Assembly (NCBI GenBank): GCA_019054805.1
Contig: JAHQIY010000013.1
Location: 682,001-746,000, forward strand
Direction of reading: 5' to 3'
From: Brachionus manjavacas
Taxonomy: Eukaryota; Rotifera; Eurotatoria; Ploima; Brachionidae
Length of the DNA: 64,000 bases
The position numbers and the translations under genes were made by a program. Of the stretch, positions 1 to 11,374 are shown piece after piece. The notes under the pieces are model-generated. The model did no database searches. It worked only from the letters and a program-made list of their open reading frames with translations, and was not told the DNA's origin. Position 1 is the stretch's first letter. Each line of letters opens with the position of its first letter.

Positions 1-1880
1 AAAGAGGCTTTAAACGACCTATTCGATCGAATACTTAAAAATTTGGGTGACTTTAAGTTTGTCATTAAGAATTTGAATTTAGTTTTATCAAGTGAAAAGT
101 CTAAATATTTAAATTGTCTTCAAATGTTCCGAGAATACGTAAAATGCGAAGAAATCGAAATGGACAACACTCTTGCTGATAGTCTCATGGTAAAAATTGG
201 TTTGTTGCAGTTTTTTGTGACTAAATTTTTGGGCATAGAATTGTATAATGGTTGATTTGTTCGAATCAAAGTCAATTTCGGGAAAAGAAAATAACTATTC
301 ACCTTATTTCATTAACCACAAGGGAGTTTGCTCCTTTCGAATCTTTAATATACCAATAGATTGCATAGTTTTTGCCAAAAAGGAAGCGAGCATCAAATCT
401 TTGGAGAATATCATTTACGAAGGACTACGACAGCAAATAATTGCAATCCAAAATTGCTACAAGAAATTTTTTCAAGTATTATCATCACTGAAAGAAATTT
501 TCTCCCAGTTTTTATAAATAGTTAGTTATTTAATTGAATTAACCTCCATTGGGGAGATGTAAATGTAAAAAAGACAGAAAGAAAAATAAAAGAAATATAA
601 AAGACAATTAAAGAATTAATAGAGGAGCCTAGACCAAAGTGAAAGGTTTCATCAATTCTTTGATAATTCATTTTAAATATTTCTTTAGCGCTAAGATTAT
701 TTATTCTATTTAGATAAAGTGTTTTTAGATCTAAACATAGTCTAAATTCGGAAAATTTTGATTTTTTGTCAATTTTTTGGTACTAATTTGTACTTTTTAA
801 TTTAGAACGAAAATAACTTTATTGCTCAAACATTTCATTATCTAATAAGCAATCAAAATTTGTTTCTAACATGCATTTATCCCAGTACAGTCACGGAAGA
901 CTCATTAGGTTTTTTTAAACTTGAATCTTGTTTTTTTTTCTAACTTCTGGATCAAATCTTAAGCTGTTTTAAGAAATGAAATCCATTGTCTTTTGGACCT
1001 GTCCTTAAATCAACCCATTGTTCGTCGAGAAAATGCGTTAGTGTTTAATCAAAAAAATAAAGAAATAAAATATTCAAAATACTTAAAAAACGCTCATTTG
1101 AGCGCAAAAATGTCAACAGGTAATTTTTTAAATTGTATCAAACGAATTGATGTTTTCATTTTTTTTAGTAAAAAATGGAAAAATTTCTTTAGTTCAAGGA
1201 GATTATCTTTATTTTCATTACTTGCAGGATAATATGAATGACAATGGCTGGGGCTGTGCCTATAGATCCTTTCAGACCATATTCTCTTGGTTTAAATTTC
1301 AGTCATACACCCAAAAGCCGATACCAACTCACTATGAGATCCAAAAAGTATTCCTTTTTGATTAACAAAAGAAAATTTTTTTTTAAATTAGATAATTTCT
1401 TATTCTAAATAAAAATAAAGTCTCTAGTCGATTTAGGAGACAAGCCTAAAGACTTTGTTGGCTCGTCTAAATGGATCGGTAGTATGGAGATAAGTTTTTG
1501 TTTAAGTAAAATGATAAACGTAGACAGCAAGATTATATCAATTACAAAAGGAAGCGAACTTGCTCAAAAAGCTAGGGAACTGCAATATCATTTTGAAACC
1601 GAAGGTACTCCAGTTATGATCGGAGGAGGTGTGTTGGCACACACTATTATCGGTGTCAACTTTGACGAAATGACTGGCTCAGTTCAATATCTTATTTTAG
1701 ATCCACATTATATTGGTGCAGAAGACATTAAAACGATTGCTGAAAAGGTAATTTGTTTTGATTCAAATATCTTGGTCAATTTTGAAATTTCAGGGATGGA
1801 TCGGATGGAAAGACGTAAAATTTTGGAAAGAAGATTCATTTTATAATTTATGTTGCCCCATGCGACCTAAAGGCTATTGA
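1..1880 (+). CDS. UFSP2: UFM1-specific protease 2 (partial, 5' end outside window)
   Basis: Cysteine protease that matures UFM1 and removes it from targets, mostly at the ER. Exons read as 1-189, 239 to about 475 or 507, about 974-1119, 1169-1347, 1421-1747 and 1794-1880. Seen: the catalytic motif WGCAYRS (Cys codon near 1255), then [16 protein letters not shown], the Asp-Pro-His motif LDPHY near 1698-1712 and a GWIGWKD...[12 protein letters not shown]-terminus, all in family order. The 239-475 exon matches the family N-terminal domain (segment around [13 protein letters not shown]). Introns 190-238, 1120-1168, 1348-1420 and 1748-1793 keep frame exactly. The intron covering about 476-973 is unresolved: its donor may be at 476 or 508, or a small exon may be missed. 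The first ~60-80 residues lie upstream. Catalytic residues are present, so it is probably active. Confidence 0.9.
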
Positions 1881-2061
1881 ATTGGATTTTTTTAACTTTT
1901 GAAAATAATTGATAAATTATTAGTCACTTTGTTTATCTCATGAATTGATTTGATTAAAAAAACTAAATTAAAAATACCAAAGTTCAAAATATTTTAATTA
2001 AAAATAAAAATTTAACTCTCATTAAAATTTTATTTTTTCCTAAAGAAACAAAAAGTGTATA
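1881..2061. other. UFSP2 3' flank, AT-rich
   Basis: Short AT-rich stretch between the UFSP2 stop and the Tc1-type element. Nothing coding seen. Confidence 0.5.
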
Positions 2062-2559
2062 CAGTCCTGCTACGCTAAACTGTTTTTACGAAATTTGACG
2101 AAATTTTACGCGATTTTACGTAAATTTCCGAAAAATTACGTAAAATTAAATTTTAGCAAATATAAAAAGGGCCAAAAAAAACTGAAAAAATGGCGATTTT
2201 TTGGGAATTTTTCTTTTTTTTTTAGAAAATTAAAATGAAAATTGAAAAAAAAAATTAAGAAATTTTACGTAAATTAACTTTTTTTTCTTTAGTAATTTAA
2301 ATGGGAAAAATGGTTAATTTTAGTAAATAGTAGTAAAAAAACGAGAAAAAAAAATTATTAAAAAAAACACAACTACAATGCAATTACTAATGATCCGACC
2401 AGTCACCGTTTTTCTCAATGGCTATTTTAATTACCTTAGAATTAATAACTTTTAAAGGAATATAAAATGAATATTTTTTTTATAAAATAATATCTTTTTT
2501 AAGTGATCAATATATCTTTTACATTTAAATGGCCTAATTGTTTTTTTTTAAATTCTCTA

Positions 2560-2883
2560 ATAGCTGTAACGGGATCACAATCGGATATGACCATTTTTTT
2601 TCTTACAAAAACTTTTAGCTAATTCCATAATAATTCAATTGGGTTAATATCTGGTGATTTCGGAGGTGACTTTATCTTTTTAATACTAGATTATTTATTT
2701 ATATGATGAATTAAGTAAAAAAAGTACCCAATTTGTGTTGTTAATTTTTAAAAAGGATGAACACAACAATGAGTTATGTTTTGGGTCATTGTCCTGGTGT
2801 AAATTGAACTCATTATCAAACTTTTTTACACCAAAAGGCATCAAATAATCACCGAGAATTTCTCTATATAACTCTGAATTCAT
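2560..2883 (-). pseudogene. Tc1-type DDE transposase remnant
   Basis: Read on the minus strand, 2695-2883 gives a piece with the motif QDNDPKHNS (DDE_3 family, around the second catalytic Asp). Further downstream, around 2560-2680, it reads SPDINPIELLWN, the hallmark motif before the third catalytic residue of Tc1 transposases. A frame break lies between the two pieces. The N-terminal DNA-binding half is missing: upstream of 2883 the frame runs into the hairpin at 2881-2972 and meets a stop. Nonfunctional. Confidence 0.8.
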
Positions 2884-2972
2884 ACTTCAGCAAACTTTCT
2901 TATAAAATGAAACATTAGTAAATTGTGAGAAATACTAATGTCTCATTTTATAAGAAAGTTTGCTGAAGTATG
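2881..2972. repeat. Perfect 30-bp-arm hairpin inside the Tc1 element
   Basis: Arm 2881-2910 is the exact reverse complement of 2943-2972. A second inner pair, 2912-2920 and 2933-2941, is also exact, leaving a 12-nt loop. The arms start exactly at the 5' end of the surviving transposase frame, which suggests a palindromic rearrangement such as a hairpin-ended break repair. Confidence 0.9.
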
Positions 2973-3383
2973 TTCCGAAAAACTCAAATTTCAGAGAGTC
3001 ATGGAAAAAAGCCGCAGATAGTCTCAAAACAGATAAAAATAAAAAATCGAAATAAACAGTTAACTTTTGTAAATATTTTACGTAAAAAATTAAACTAAAA
3101 ATTAAATTAAACTATTCAAAATTTACTATTTTTCCCAATTTTCGTTTTCTTGTTTTTTTACTAAAATTTACCATTTTTCCCATTTAATATAATAAAAATT
3201 TACGTAAAATGACCTAAAATTTGGTAATTTTTTTTTTCAATTTTCATTCTAATTTCCTAAAAAAAAAGAAAAATTCATAAAAATCGCCATTTTTCAGTTT
3301 TTTTTGGCCCTTTTTATATTTACTAAAATTTACTAAAATTTTCGTAAAATTTCGTAAGAACAGTTTATCGTGGCAGTACTGTA

Positions 3384-3600
3384 GATGGACAATGATTTGA
3401 TGCAAATAATTCCTATTTTTTATTATTTTTTCTCTAATATTCATAGCTATCTGTCTCAAATAAAAAAGCTTGTTCAGCTCAACAGTTTGCCCAAAAATAC
3501 TAATACAATCACTTTACCAAACATTTTTTAAGAACAAGCTGTTTAATTAGGACAAAGACAAGTTCATTTTATTAATAGATTTGAAATCAAATTAATCAGA
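3384..3600. other. AT-rich spacer
   Basis: Low-complexity spacer between two unrelated Tc1-type remnants. Nothing recognised. Confidence 0.4.
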
Positions 3601-3789
3601 TATTTGGGGATGTGTGTCTTTGGATGCACGAAGGAAGGAGTAAGTTTTTGCTCCATATTCACCGGAAGAATAAATCAATATAGTTACATGCACACCCTAG
3701 AAAACCACTTAATCCCATCCACACAGACCGAGAGTGGATTTTCTAACATGACGGCGCAACTGCAAATACCACAAATTACTGAATTATAG
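3601..3789 (+). pseudogene. Second Tc1-type transposase fragment
   Basis: A 61-codon fragment reading VFGCTKEGVSFCSIF...INQYSYMHTLENHLIPS. This matches the Tc1 segment 'VWGCIS..G.G.L..I.G..N...Y..IL..HLIPS' that precedes the QDNAP motif. It has no start, ends and neighbouring motifs, and it is a different segment and strand from the 2560-2883 remnant. Confidence 0.7.
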
Positions 3790-3790
3790 G

Positions 3791-3900
3791 TGATGATGAT
3801 GATTTATGTTTAAAGTGACCAGGTCACTTTGAGAGTGCGGGACTATGATCCCTTTGAACCCGAAGCAGGTTAATTAGATTCGTTTCCAGATGAAAAATCT
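3791..3900. repeat. Dispersed repeat C, copy 1 (inverted copy at 54735-54845)
   Basis: About 110 bp matches the reverse complement of 54735-54845: a GATGATGATGATTTATG start, an AAAGTGAC block, CTTTGAACCCGAAGCAG, and TTTCCAGATGAAAAATCT at the end. Both copies can be read in one frame as ...FEPEA...LDSFPDEKS, with a stop in this copy, so it is probably a decayed coding piece of an unidentified mobile element. Confidence 0.7.
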
Positions 3901-5261
3901 ATCGGGTGTTCAATAATAAATGACCGTTTTTGTTTAATAAAAAAAAATGTGTTCCAGTCAGTCAAAATGGTTGAAATTTTATTTTAATTTTATTTAAACC
4001 ACCTTTTTAGTCTTTAATGTAAAAAATGTTCAACGAATTTGTTAAAAAAAAAGAATATTACAATTGTTTTTTTTAGACGGACTTTTTAAAGGGGTGAATT
4101 TTTGGGCCAATTCGGTTAATAGGGTATCACCCAATTAGGACCAAAATTCACCCAATTACTGCCAAAATTCACACAATTAACCTAGAAAATAACTCATTTA
4201 ACTCATATTAACCTTTGTAAAAATACATGACCACCTCATCTGTATGATTTTCAGAACTTACCGGTTGGGTTAACATAATACTTGTTTCTCTATTTTTTCT
4301 GATAATGCCAAAAATATTCCGTCCCACTTTTACTTTAGAGAATGTACCATCCTGTATGTCCTGTGCAAGATTATATGCTTTTAGCTCATTTTCAGACTTG
4401 TTTTTAAGTCAAAAGTCTTAAGTCAAGTCAAGTCAGTGACCTAAAATTTTTTTTCAAATTAAATAAATTTCTAAATAATTCATTTTATTAAAATTATATC
4501 GGTCAGAGTTATCTGCATTTATCCATAAGGTTCAGCCTTCAGACAAAAAATAGAAATATATTTCGTTGAATAATGCACATTTATAAATAGGTGATACATT
4601 TCTTAAAGAAATAGAATTTAATTTTTTAACATTGTATTATTTTTGTGATTGTTAATTATAAAAAAAAATCTAGTTCAAGCCATAACTTTGACTTAAATTT
4701 TTGCGACTTAGACTTAAAACTGTGACTTATAAACAAGTCTGCTCATTTCTAATTAAGTTGTTTGTTCTGATGGCTTTAGACAGGTATCTTTTAATCAGAA
4801 AGCAAGATCTTATGTGAATTATAGAATAACTCTAGTCGACCATTTAAAGCAAGTGCTTCATGATGAATTTTTGAAAATTCCGCCTGAGATCTGTAAAAAT
4901 TTGATTTCTTCAATGAAAAAACCAGTCGCCGCCTGCATAAAACCAAGAGACAGTCATTTAAAGACTTAAAATGATTCTTTTGTTTTGTTAAAAAAAAAAT
5001 AGCAATTGCTCTTTTAATTTTTTTTTGGAATTTTTTTCTACTTTTCCTTATATTTTTATTTTTTTCTATATTTGAATAAATAAAAAACAAATAGAAAAAT
5101 AAATGGATTTTTATTTTTCCTTGATGACCGAAATAACGAGCAAGAAGACAATTCGATGGAAAAAAAAGTTTGATTCTAACTTTTTGTGACATTTTTGATA
5201 AATTTTTTTTTATTCCTGAGTTTTAATTTCTGACACCTGAGTTTTACTTATATTTTCTTAT
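3901..5261. other. Intergenic, AT-rich with small repeat scraps
   Basis: No gene seen. It holds the 21-bp tandem repeat at 4128-4182. Around 4765-4860 there is a scrap that is the reverse complement of part of the LINE piece at 53880-53940 (shared words around GATACCTGTCTAAAGC). The 133-codon minus-strand frame at 4791-5192 is Lys/Phe low complexity and is not supported. Confidence 0.5.
4128..4182. repeat. 21-bp tandem repeat, 2.6 units
   Basis: Units at 4128-4148 and 4149-4169 share CACCCAATTA...CCAAAATT, and a partial third unit is at 4170-4182. The same ACCCAATT/GGGTGAATT vocabulary recurs at 13930-14170. Confidence 0.75.
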
Positions 5262-5498
5262 TTAATAATAATAATAAAGAGTAACTGCAGTAAATGACCC
5301 ACGTTTGGTCAGTTACGAAGCTTAGAGACAGTAGACTCCAAGCTATGGTAGCTTATATTGTTTGCGCTTTGTCAAACTTGTTTTTAAAACCATTAACTGT
5401 TCTGGATTCACATATTTGTGTTGGCAGTTTGTTCCATCCTTTCACCACTCTATTTGTGAAAAAGTTTTCTCTTTTTCTGCAATTTGTTCGTTACTGTC

Positions 5499-7190
5499 TT
5501 AAACGATGTGGACCCCTCTAATGGACCCAGCCGGTCCAGTCTGCGAGAGTGAGTTAGCAGGCATGTTTAGATGAAACCAGTTTACTTTATTGTAGCCCCT
5601 GACGAATTTGAACATCTGTATCATATCTCCTCTTTCTCTCCTTTCCGACAGTTTTTGCAGCCTTAATTTTCTTAGTCTCTCCTCATATGTCATATGTCTG
5701 AGTTGATGTATTGACTTCGTGGCCCTTCTTTGTACCATTTCAAGACACTTGATATCCTTGCTATTGTAAGGACACCACGCTTGTACATCAAATTCCAAAT
5801 GTGGTCTTACATAAGTCTTGTACAGTGAGCTGAGCATTTTGACATCCATTGATTTAAATGTTTTGTGGATTGTAGCAAGTGCTGTGTTGTCCCTCATAGC
5901 TGCTATCTTACATTGGTCGTCCCACTTAAGATTGAACTTCATTTGGACTCCGAGATCTCTTTCCGAAAGTGATTCATCAAGAATATGCACAATTCCAGAT
6001 ACTGGGTCGCTCATCTTGTATGACTCGACTTGATCATTATTTTTTTTTATCATCAGCTACTCGCATTACCTTGCATTTATCGAAATTGAAGACCATTCGC
6101 CACTCAGCTGTCCATTCTACCAATTTATTCAAATCATCTTGCAGCATCTTTCTATCAAGATTGTTCTTGATAATTGCTATTAGTTTGCTATCATCAGCAA
6201 ACATCTTACAAAAGTGATGTAGCTTTTCTGGCATATCATTAATATATATTAAGAAAAGCAGTGGTCCCAAGACTGACCCTTGAGGAACACCACTTTCTAC
6301 CTTCTTCCACTCTGACAAGTATTCACCCATAACTACTCTTTGATGCCTATCTAACAAAAAGCTTTTAAGCCAATCAAGGATAAGGCCATCAAAACCATAG
6401 GCTTCCAATTTGTACAATAGCTCTTCATGTGGCTCCGTGTCAAACGCCTTTGCGAAGTCTAACATCACCAATATGGCCGAAAAGCCACGATTCGTTGCTT
6501 CTGTTACTATATCAATAGTTTCAAGCAAGTTCGTTAAGCATGCTTTGCCTCTTATAAAGCCATGTTGGTCGATTGATAGCAGATGATTCTCATCAAGGTG
6601 TTGAACCATTAGTCTTTTCACAATTTTTTCCATTACCTTCCCCAGGACAGATGTCAATGAGACTGGTCTGTAATTTGACGGAGTTCTTTTTATACCTTTT
6701 TTATAGATAGGGCAAACATTGGCTTTTTTCCGAGTTGATGGTATCTGGCCTGATGTAAACGATATTTTGTATACCAATGAAAGAGTTAGCGACAGTGGCT
6801 CCATACACTCACGTAATACGTAAGGGTGAATATAATCGATTCCAGGTGATTTTGTTTTTATTAATAAATTCAGCTCGTCTAGCACGTCTTTCTTTTTGAA
6901 ACAATTGGAATCTATTTGAATACTGTTAGCTAATCTTTTTGCGAAAAACGGTAATGGTCTTAATCTGGCTCCTTTAGTGAAAACACTATGGAATTGTTCA
7001 TTCAAGCAGTCAGCAATTCCTTGTCCATTTTGTAACTCAATGCCGTCATTTACTAATTCTCTAACCTTCTCTTAGCAAGATTTTTGTCTGTTTATATACG
7101 AGTGGAGAAGTTTTGGTTCCGATTTACTTTTTGAGGCAATACTTCGCTCGAGTTCAAGCCGACACAGCTTAACCAATTTGCGAATTTTCT
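5499..7190 (-). pseudogene. LINE reverse transcriptase, frameshifted
   Basis: The frame at 6037-7005 carries the reverse transcriptase motifs in order: YRPVSLTSVLGKVMEKIV, QHGFIRGKACLTNLLE, LDFAKAFD, SGVPQGSVLGPLLFLIYIND and the catalytic FADDSKL. It overlaps the frame at 5499-6053 at a run of nine T (6040-6048), where a one-base slip would join VADDKK to KNNDQVESYKMSD. Another stop near 7072 (INRQKSC then stop) and the break near 5500-5515 show decay. It codes for the polymerase that copies LINE RNA at the insertion site. Confidence 0.85.
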
Positions 7191-7194
7191 TACA

Positions 7195-7655
7195 TATTCA
7201 ATATGTTTTTAATTTATTATAATTAATTCATGTGTAAATTGAAACATTATTAAAACTGAATTTTATTGGACATTTAAAAGAGAAGAGAGTTCAATAATCA
7301 AATTAAAACGTGGGAAATTTAAACTAATTGACTGTATTATTTATGATTTCAAGTTGTTAATTAATTGATAAATCCTCAATTTTCTTAGTATTTTTTGTTC
7401 CATTGTCTTTTATCTTTAGCCGATCAATTAAAATAATAATTTGTCATTTGATCTTTTAATTTGTTTAATCCCTCTAAATTGCATTGATGTCTCCGCAAAG
7501 CGTTTCATATTGATACAATAGATACAATGAAAGGTTATTTCAGTAAATGAGTATTTTGATATCCAATAGAAATGTAGAATTTAATCCAATAAGGAAGATT
7601 TTCAATTAAACTAAAAGAGACAATTATCATAATCCCTTAATCTGGAAATGTCGTA
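7195..7655. other. Unidentified AT-rich insert within the LINE
   Basis: LINE coding on both sides should be contiguous (...LLIKDYRKL then KFAKLVKLCRLELE), but about 460 bp without coding character separates them. No inverted repeats or clear target duplication were found. Boundaries are approximate. Confidence 0.5.
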
Positions 7656-8035
7656 AAAATATTGATAAGTTTACGGTAGTCTTTTATTAGCAGGCCTCGG
7701 ACTGCATTGTCTTTTGATGACGCTCTAATTTTTGAAAACAGCTGATGTTTAAGCTTATTTGCTGTCTTATATTCTTCGTTATTCTTAATAGCTCGATCAA
7801 ATCCATTATGACCACTACCCACTTTTCTTAATGGTATAAATTTTTCGACTGCCGTATTATATATTTCGAGAAACTTATTATAACTCTCGTCAACATTCAA
7901 CCAGTTTAGCAACGCTTCCCAGTCCACATTTAGCTCACTGTTTAAATTTTCATAGTCGCCTAATCTGTATGCTCGTCTTGCTTGTCCGTTTCCCAGCTTG
8001 GAAAACTCATCTTTTAATTGAAACTTCCATCATCT
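7637..8035 (-). pseudogene. LINE linker region upstream of reverse transcriptase
   Basis: Open from about 8035 to 7637 on the minus strand, carrying the Trp-rich linker DWEALLNWLNVDESYNKF and EYKTANKLKHQLFSKIRAS found between endonuclease and reverse transcriptase in CR1/jockey-like LINEs. Truncated at the 5' side, and it ends where the 7195-7655 insert begins. Confidence 0.7.
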
Positions 8036-9024
8036 ATTTGTATTCGTATTTTAAGCCTTGTAAGATAAGATCTTAATAAGAATCCATCTTTAAGATTTAA
8101 GAAGATTTCTTAATAGTTCTTAAATAATTTCTTACAAAATTTTCCTATAGGTTTTTATCCAAGATCTAATGTATTCATAAAATATTTTTGAAATAAGATT
8201 TTATTAGTTTTTCGTTTAAGATTACTAAATCTTGATCAGTTTAAAAGATCTTGGAAATTTAAGAATTCGTTAATTTTTTTCAAAAAAAAACTTTTTTTCT
8301 TTATTAAAAAATAATGATTGATCATTTTTGATATTGAAATTGTGAGTTTTTTGATATGACTTTTTTGTGTAATACTCAAAATTAAAAAGTATATCATTTT
8401 TACGAATAACGAAATGTCTTAAAAATCGAACAAATCCTTTAATTTATTTAATTAAACTACAAAAAACATCCTGAAAAAAACTTTAATTATCTTAATAAAA
8501 AGAAAATTAATTTTATTACAACAAAAAATCATGCTATATTTTAATGGAATAATAAGGAAACCCTGTTGATAAGAAAAGTTAGCGAACATTTTTTGAACTC
8601 TTAAAGACTTATTAAAAAATCAAAATGAAAATTTTAAAAATTTAGGGAAAGAACTTTATTTTATTTCCTTGCATGTTTTTTTATAGCAATCAATTTGGGA
8701 TGTTGTTTAAGACATTTCCTTTTTTAGGTCTCGATTAAGAATCTTAATTTTGTCTTCACAAATGATTGTTTCTTATAATTTGATAAGAATTCGTGAAAAA
8801 AATTCCCAAAGACGCCTGTCTGGCAAGATTCTAGATCAAGACTCTTAAAAGTACCTGATAAAATCATTTGTCTTTAGAAAACCTAGAGACTCCTGGGGTA
8901 TCAATCATTTTTGAGATTATTATGATTATAATTGATATGAAATTTTTTGTCGAACTTTATTTTAAATTTTATCTAAATTTTGAGCAATGTGAAATTTTAA
9001 TTAAAAAATAAAATAAAATTTTTT
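8036..9024. other. Intergenic, AT-rich
   Basis: No gene seen. The word TTAAGAATCTT and its variants recur around 8050-8270 and 8740-8860, which may be an old diverged repeat. Confidence 0.4.
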
Positions 9025-9250
9025 TTCTAATTGTACAAAAATTGTTTTGAAAACAGTACAATATTGTAAAAATTTGTTCAAATTAATTCTAAGCTCTGCA
9101 AAAGCTGCAATTTTTTGTAAAAAGTTCACCATGAAAAACATTCGATTAAAAAATGCAATAAATTGAAGAGTTTTTGCAGAGATTAGAATTTTTTTGTAAA
9201 AATTTTTACAATTTTGAACTGTTTGTTGAAACATTTTTGTACAATTAGAA
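9025..9250. repeat. Foldback MITE with ~90-bp inverted arms
   Basis: 9025-9115 (TTCTAATTGTACAAAAATTG...) pairs with the reverse complement of about 9165-9250 (TTCTAATTGTACAAAAATGT...). Both arms contain AATTCTAA(G/T)CTCTGCAAAA. The 77-codon minus frame spanning it is a by-product of the palindrome. Confidence 0.8.
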
Positions 9251-9334
9251 AATTATAACTCTTTTCTTTTTTAGAATTTCAAAACTCCAAATTTTGTACG
9301 AAAAATATAAATGCATCTAAATATTGAAATAGGT

Positions 9335-9660
9335 ATAGATTTGACAGGTTTAAATATTGGTTATTCAGAGAAAAAAAGAAGAATGGTAAGATAGCAATTA
9401 CACAATGGAGTAGGATTTTTGATAAATCTTGATTCATTCACTAGTCTGACGACCAGTGGAACAGAATGAACCAGTCTCGTACTTACATATCTCTTTCAAA
9501 AAGTCGATTCAAGACTGTAAGTACATGATTCCTAAGAATTTCTCTTTTTCCTCATTTTTCAAATTGTCATTTTATTTTATTCATTTCTTTGTTTATCTGT
9601 ACTGAGCTTATGCTTCTTCAGAATAAAAATATAAAAAAAATTTATCTAAAATAAGATATA
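9335..9660 (-). mobile_element. Two LINE 3'-end fragments (family A)
   Basis: On the minus strand, 9340-9535 matches the C-terminal tail of the LINE also found at 17580-17910 (around CAGTCTGACGACCAGTGGA and CAATTACACAATGGAG). 9590-9630 carries the family 3' tail word CTGTACTGAGCTTATGCTTC, seen reversed at 10604-10645 and 22203-22240. They are separate truncated insertions. Confidence 0.65.
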
Positions 9661-9995
9661 TAGAAAGAAAAAAGTATAAATTGATAAACTTTATAACAAG
9701 ATTTAAATTGCTATCATTGCGATCAAATTATTAATTAATTAAAAAATCTTTAAGTAAGCAAATCAGCGACAGTGTGCTGAAATTTTAGGGGACAGATCAT
9801 ATTGGTGGTACGAGAAAATCCACTTTTAGCCTACAAATTTGAATAAGCAACAATTTTTTTTATAATAAAGTTTATTTATATTTATTTATAAAATTTATAA
9901 AATGTTTCTTTTTATAGCTTTTTCAATCAATCTTAACTCTTATTTTGACCTAAAAAATTAAACAGTTTTTCTTTTTGCAGTACTTTTCTATGTGT

Positions 9996-10100
9996 AATGT
10001 GCAATGAGCTACCATAGATGACCTCCTAGTAGACCACCTCCGCAAGTTAGTCTTGCTGTAGCTTTTATATATTATTATTATAATTATTATTATAATTAAA
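9996..10100 (+). repeat. Dispersed repeat B, copy 1, with (ATT)n tail
   Basis: Contains GAGCTACCATAG...CCTCCTAGTAGACCACC...CAAG and ends in a TATTATTATTATAATT array. Inverted relatives lie at 10701-10770 and 52521-52615. The GCTACCATAG word and ATT tail resemble the 3' end of the LINE at 5262-8035, so it is probably a LINE 3' tail. Confidence 0.65.
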
Positions 10101-10149
10101 ATGACTCTGAGTAATAAAACTCCGAAGTTAAATCTCAAAAGGCTCAAAA

Positions 10150-10603
10150 CCGAACATTTAATCGCCCAATTAATTCGCTAATTAAGTTAAAAAAATTTAA
10201 CTTTTTTGGAATACTTTAAACATTTAACAACAATAATCCATAAACAATATCCTTAAAAGAACCAAAACAAAAAGTAATTGCTTTCTCTCTTTTTAGTTGA
10301 AGTTTTAGTGCTTTTTTCAACAATAAAAGCAACTTGGCAAACATGACTTAAAAATTCCTAAATGTACTTGAACAATCCATTATCAAAAGGAAAATGTCCT
10401 TTGCAGACTTGTATAAAATTCATTACTTTTTTTATTTTTTTATCATTTCAAAAAAAGCATAAAGCTGTAGCTGATATTAAAAAGTTACAAGCGTTTTAGT
10501 ATTCAGAATTTTACTAATTTTTAAAAATATTATGGTGCCACTAACACTAAGTTTATTATTTTAATTAGAAATTTTAATTTTATTTTTAGCTTTTTGTTTT
10601 TTT
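10150..10603. other. Intergenic, AT-rich
   Basis: No gene or repeat recognised. Confidence 0.4.
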
Positions 10604-10645
10604 AATCTGAAGGAGCAATTGCTTGATACACATTAAAAGATAAAT
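10604..10645 (+). mobile_element. LINE family A 3' tail
   Basis: AATCTGAAGGAGCAATTGC followed by an A-rich (AAATA-like) tail, the sense-strand form of the 3' end dated by target duplication at 55346-55616. Confidence 0.6.
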
Positions 10646-10700
10646 AAAAATTAAAAATGGAATTTTTACATGTTTTCTCATCGACTTTGAAGATCTAAAA

Positions 10701-10770
10701 TAATAATTAAAATAAGCAAGCTTGCGGAGGTGGTCTACTAGGAGTTCTCCTATGGTGGCACATTGCGCTT
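10701..10770 (-). repeat. Dispersed repeat B, copy 2
   Basis: CAAGCTTGCGGAGGTGGTCT, then CCTATGGTGGCACATTGCGC. Inverted relative to copy 1, with a short TAATAATTAA array at its end. Confidence 0.65.
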
Positions 10771-11360
10771 TAAAAATTACATAAATAAGAGAACTGACAA
10801 GATTATAGAGTCAAATAGACATTATTGTTAACTTTGTTATACAATTCATTATACAAATAAAAAGTAAAAAAAAATTAAAGAACTGAGAGAGGTAAATAGT
10901 AAAGAAATTTAAATAAAATTTAAACAAAAATTAACATTTGGTAAAATGTTGGTCGTAGCGATTCTTGAATTGATTATTTATTTTTTTATTATGTTATTTT
11001 TTACTTGTTATTTAAAATTTCTTTGATTTGCAAGTTATAGTTTAAAAACCAAAATGCTGAAAACTGAAACCAAGAACTGAAAAATTTATTTTCGAAGATG
11101 CATTCAATAAGCAATGCAACTTTATAAAAGTGACAACAAAAATCTGAGTTAATTAAGTTTTTTTTTCTTTGTTTTGATTAATTTTAAATTAAATAACAAG
11201 CAAAAAGAAAAATTAATTTCAGCAATATAATCACAAATAAAAATTTGCTTATATATTAACTGTTGATTAATTTGCTAAGCGACATAATTTAAATAATAAA
11301 ATTCCCATTAATTTTTTGTTTAATTCTATTGAAATGCTGTTTTGCAATAAATGCTTTGAA
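10771..11360. other. Upstream region of the 216-codon gene
   Basis: AT-rich, no coding or repeat signal recognised. It may contain the promoter or an outer 5' untranslated region, but no element can be named. Confidence 0.4.
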
Positions 11361-11372
11361 CTTGTCTTTTAG
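11361..11372 (+). promoter_or_regulatory. Splice acceptor 2 bases before the start codon
   Basis: CTTGTCTTTTAG directly precedes AG-ATG of the next gene. Either a cis intron in the 5' untranslated region or a spliced-leader trans-splice site. Confidence 0.55.
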
Positions 11373-11374
11373 AG

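Larger units (their letters stand above)
2062..3381. mobile_element. Tc1/mariner-type DNA transposon with ~300-bp inverted repeats
   Basis: The left end (TA then CAGTCCTGCTACGCTAAACTG) and the right end (CAGTTTATCGTGGCAGTACTG then TA) are reverse complements with few mismatches. The similarity continues inward for about 300 bp (2062-2340 against 3130-3381), including shared poly-T tracts and the CAAAAATGGCG-like block. The flanking TA dinucleotides and CAGT ends are typical of Tc1/mariner insertion. Only remnants of the transposase remain on the minus strand, and a palindrome sits in the middle, so the copy is not autonomous. Confidence 0.85.
5262..8035 (-). mobile_element. CR1/jockey-like LINE, 5'-truncated and interrupted
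   Basis: Minus-strand retrotransposon. From 8035 down, the frame reads ...LGDYENLNSELNVDWEALLNWL (linker after the endonuclease), then the reverse transcriptase from about 7190. The C-terminal region follows to about 5330 and includes RPHLEF..QAWCPY, QRRATKSIHQLRHMTYEERL and, in a shifted frame, FFTNRVVKGWNKLP. The 3' end is a short ATT repeat near 5262-5280. The endonuclease is missing, the reading frame has breaks, and foreign sequence interrupts it at about 7195-7655. Confidence 0.85.

Noticed and set aside
4791-5192. 133-codon minus-strand frame
   Set aside because: Lys/Phe/Ile low complexity over A/T runs, partly over a LINE scrap.
9001-9234. 77-codon minus-strand frame
   Set aside because: Lies within the foldback MITE 9025-9250. 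Its symmetric Phe/Leu/Lys text comes from the palindrome.
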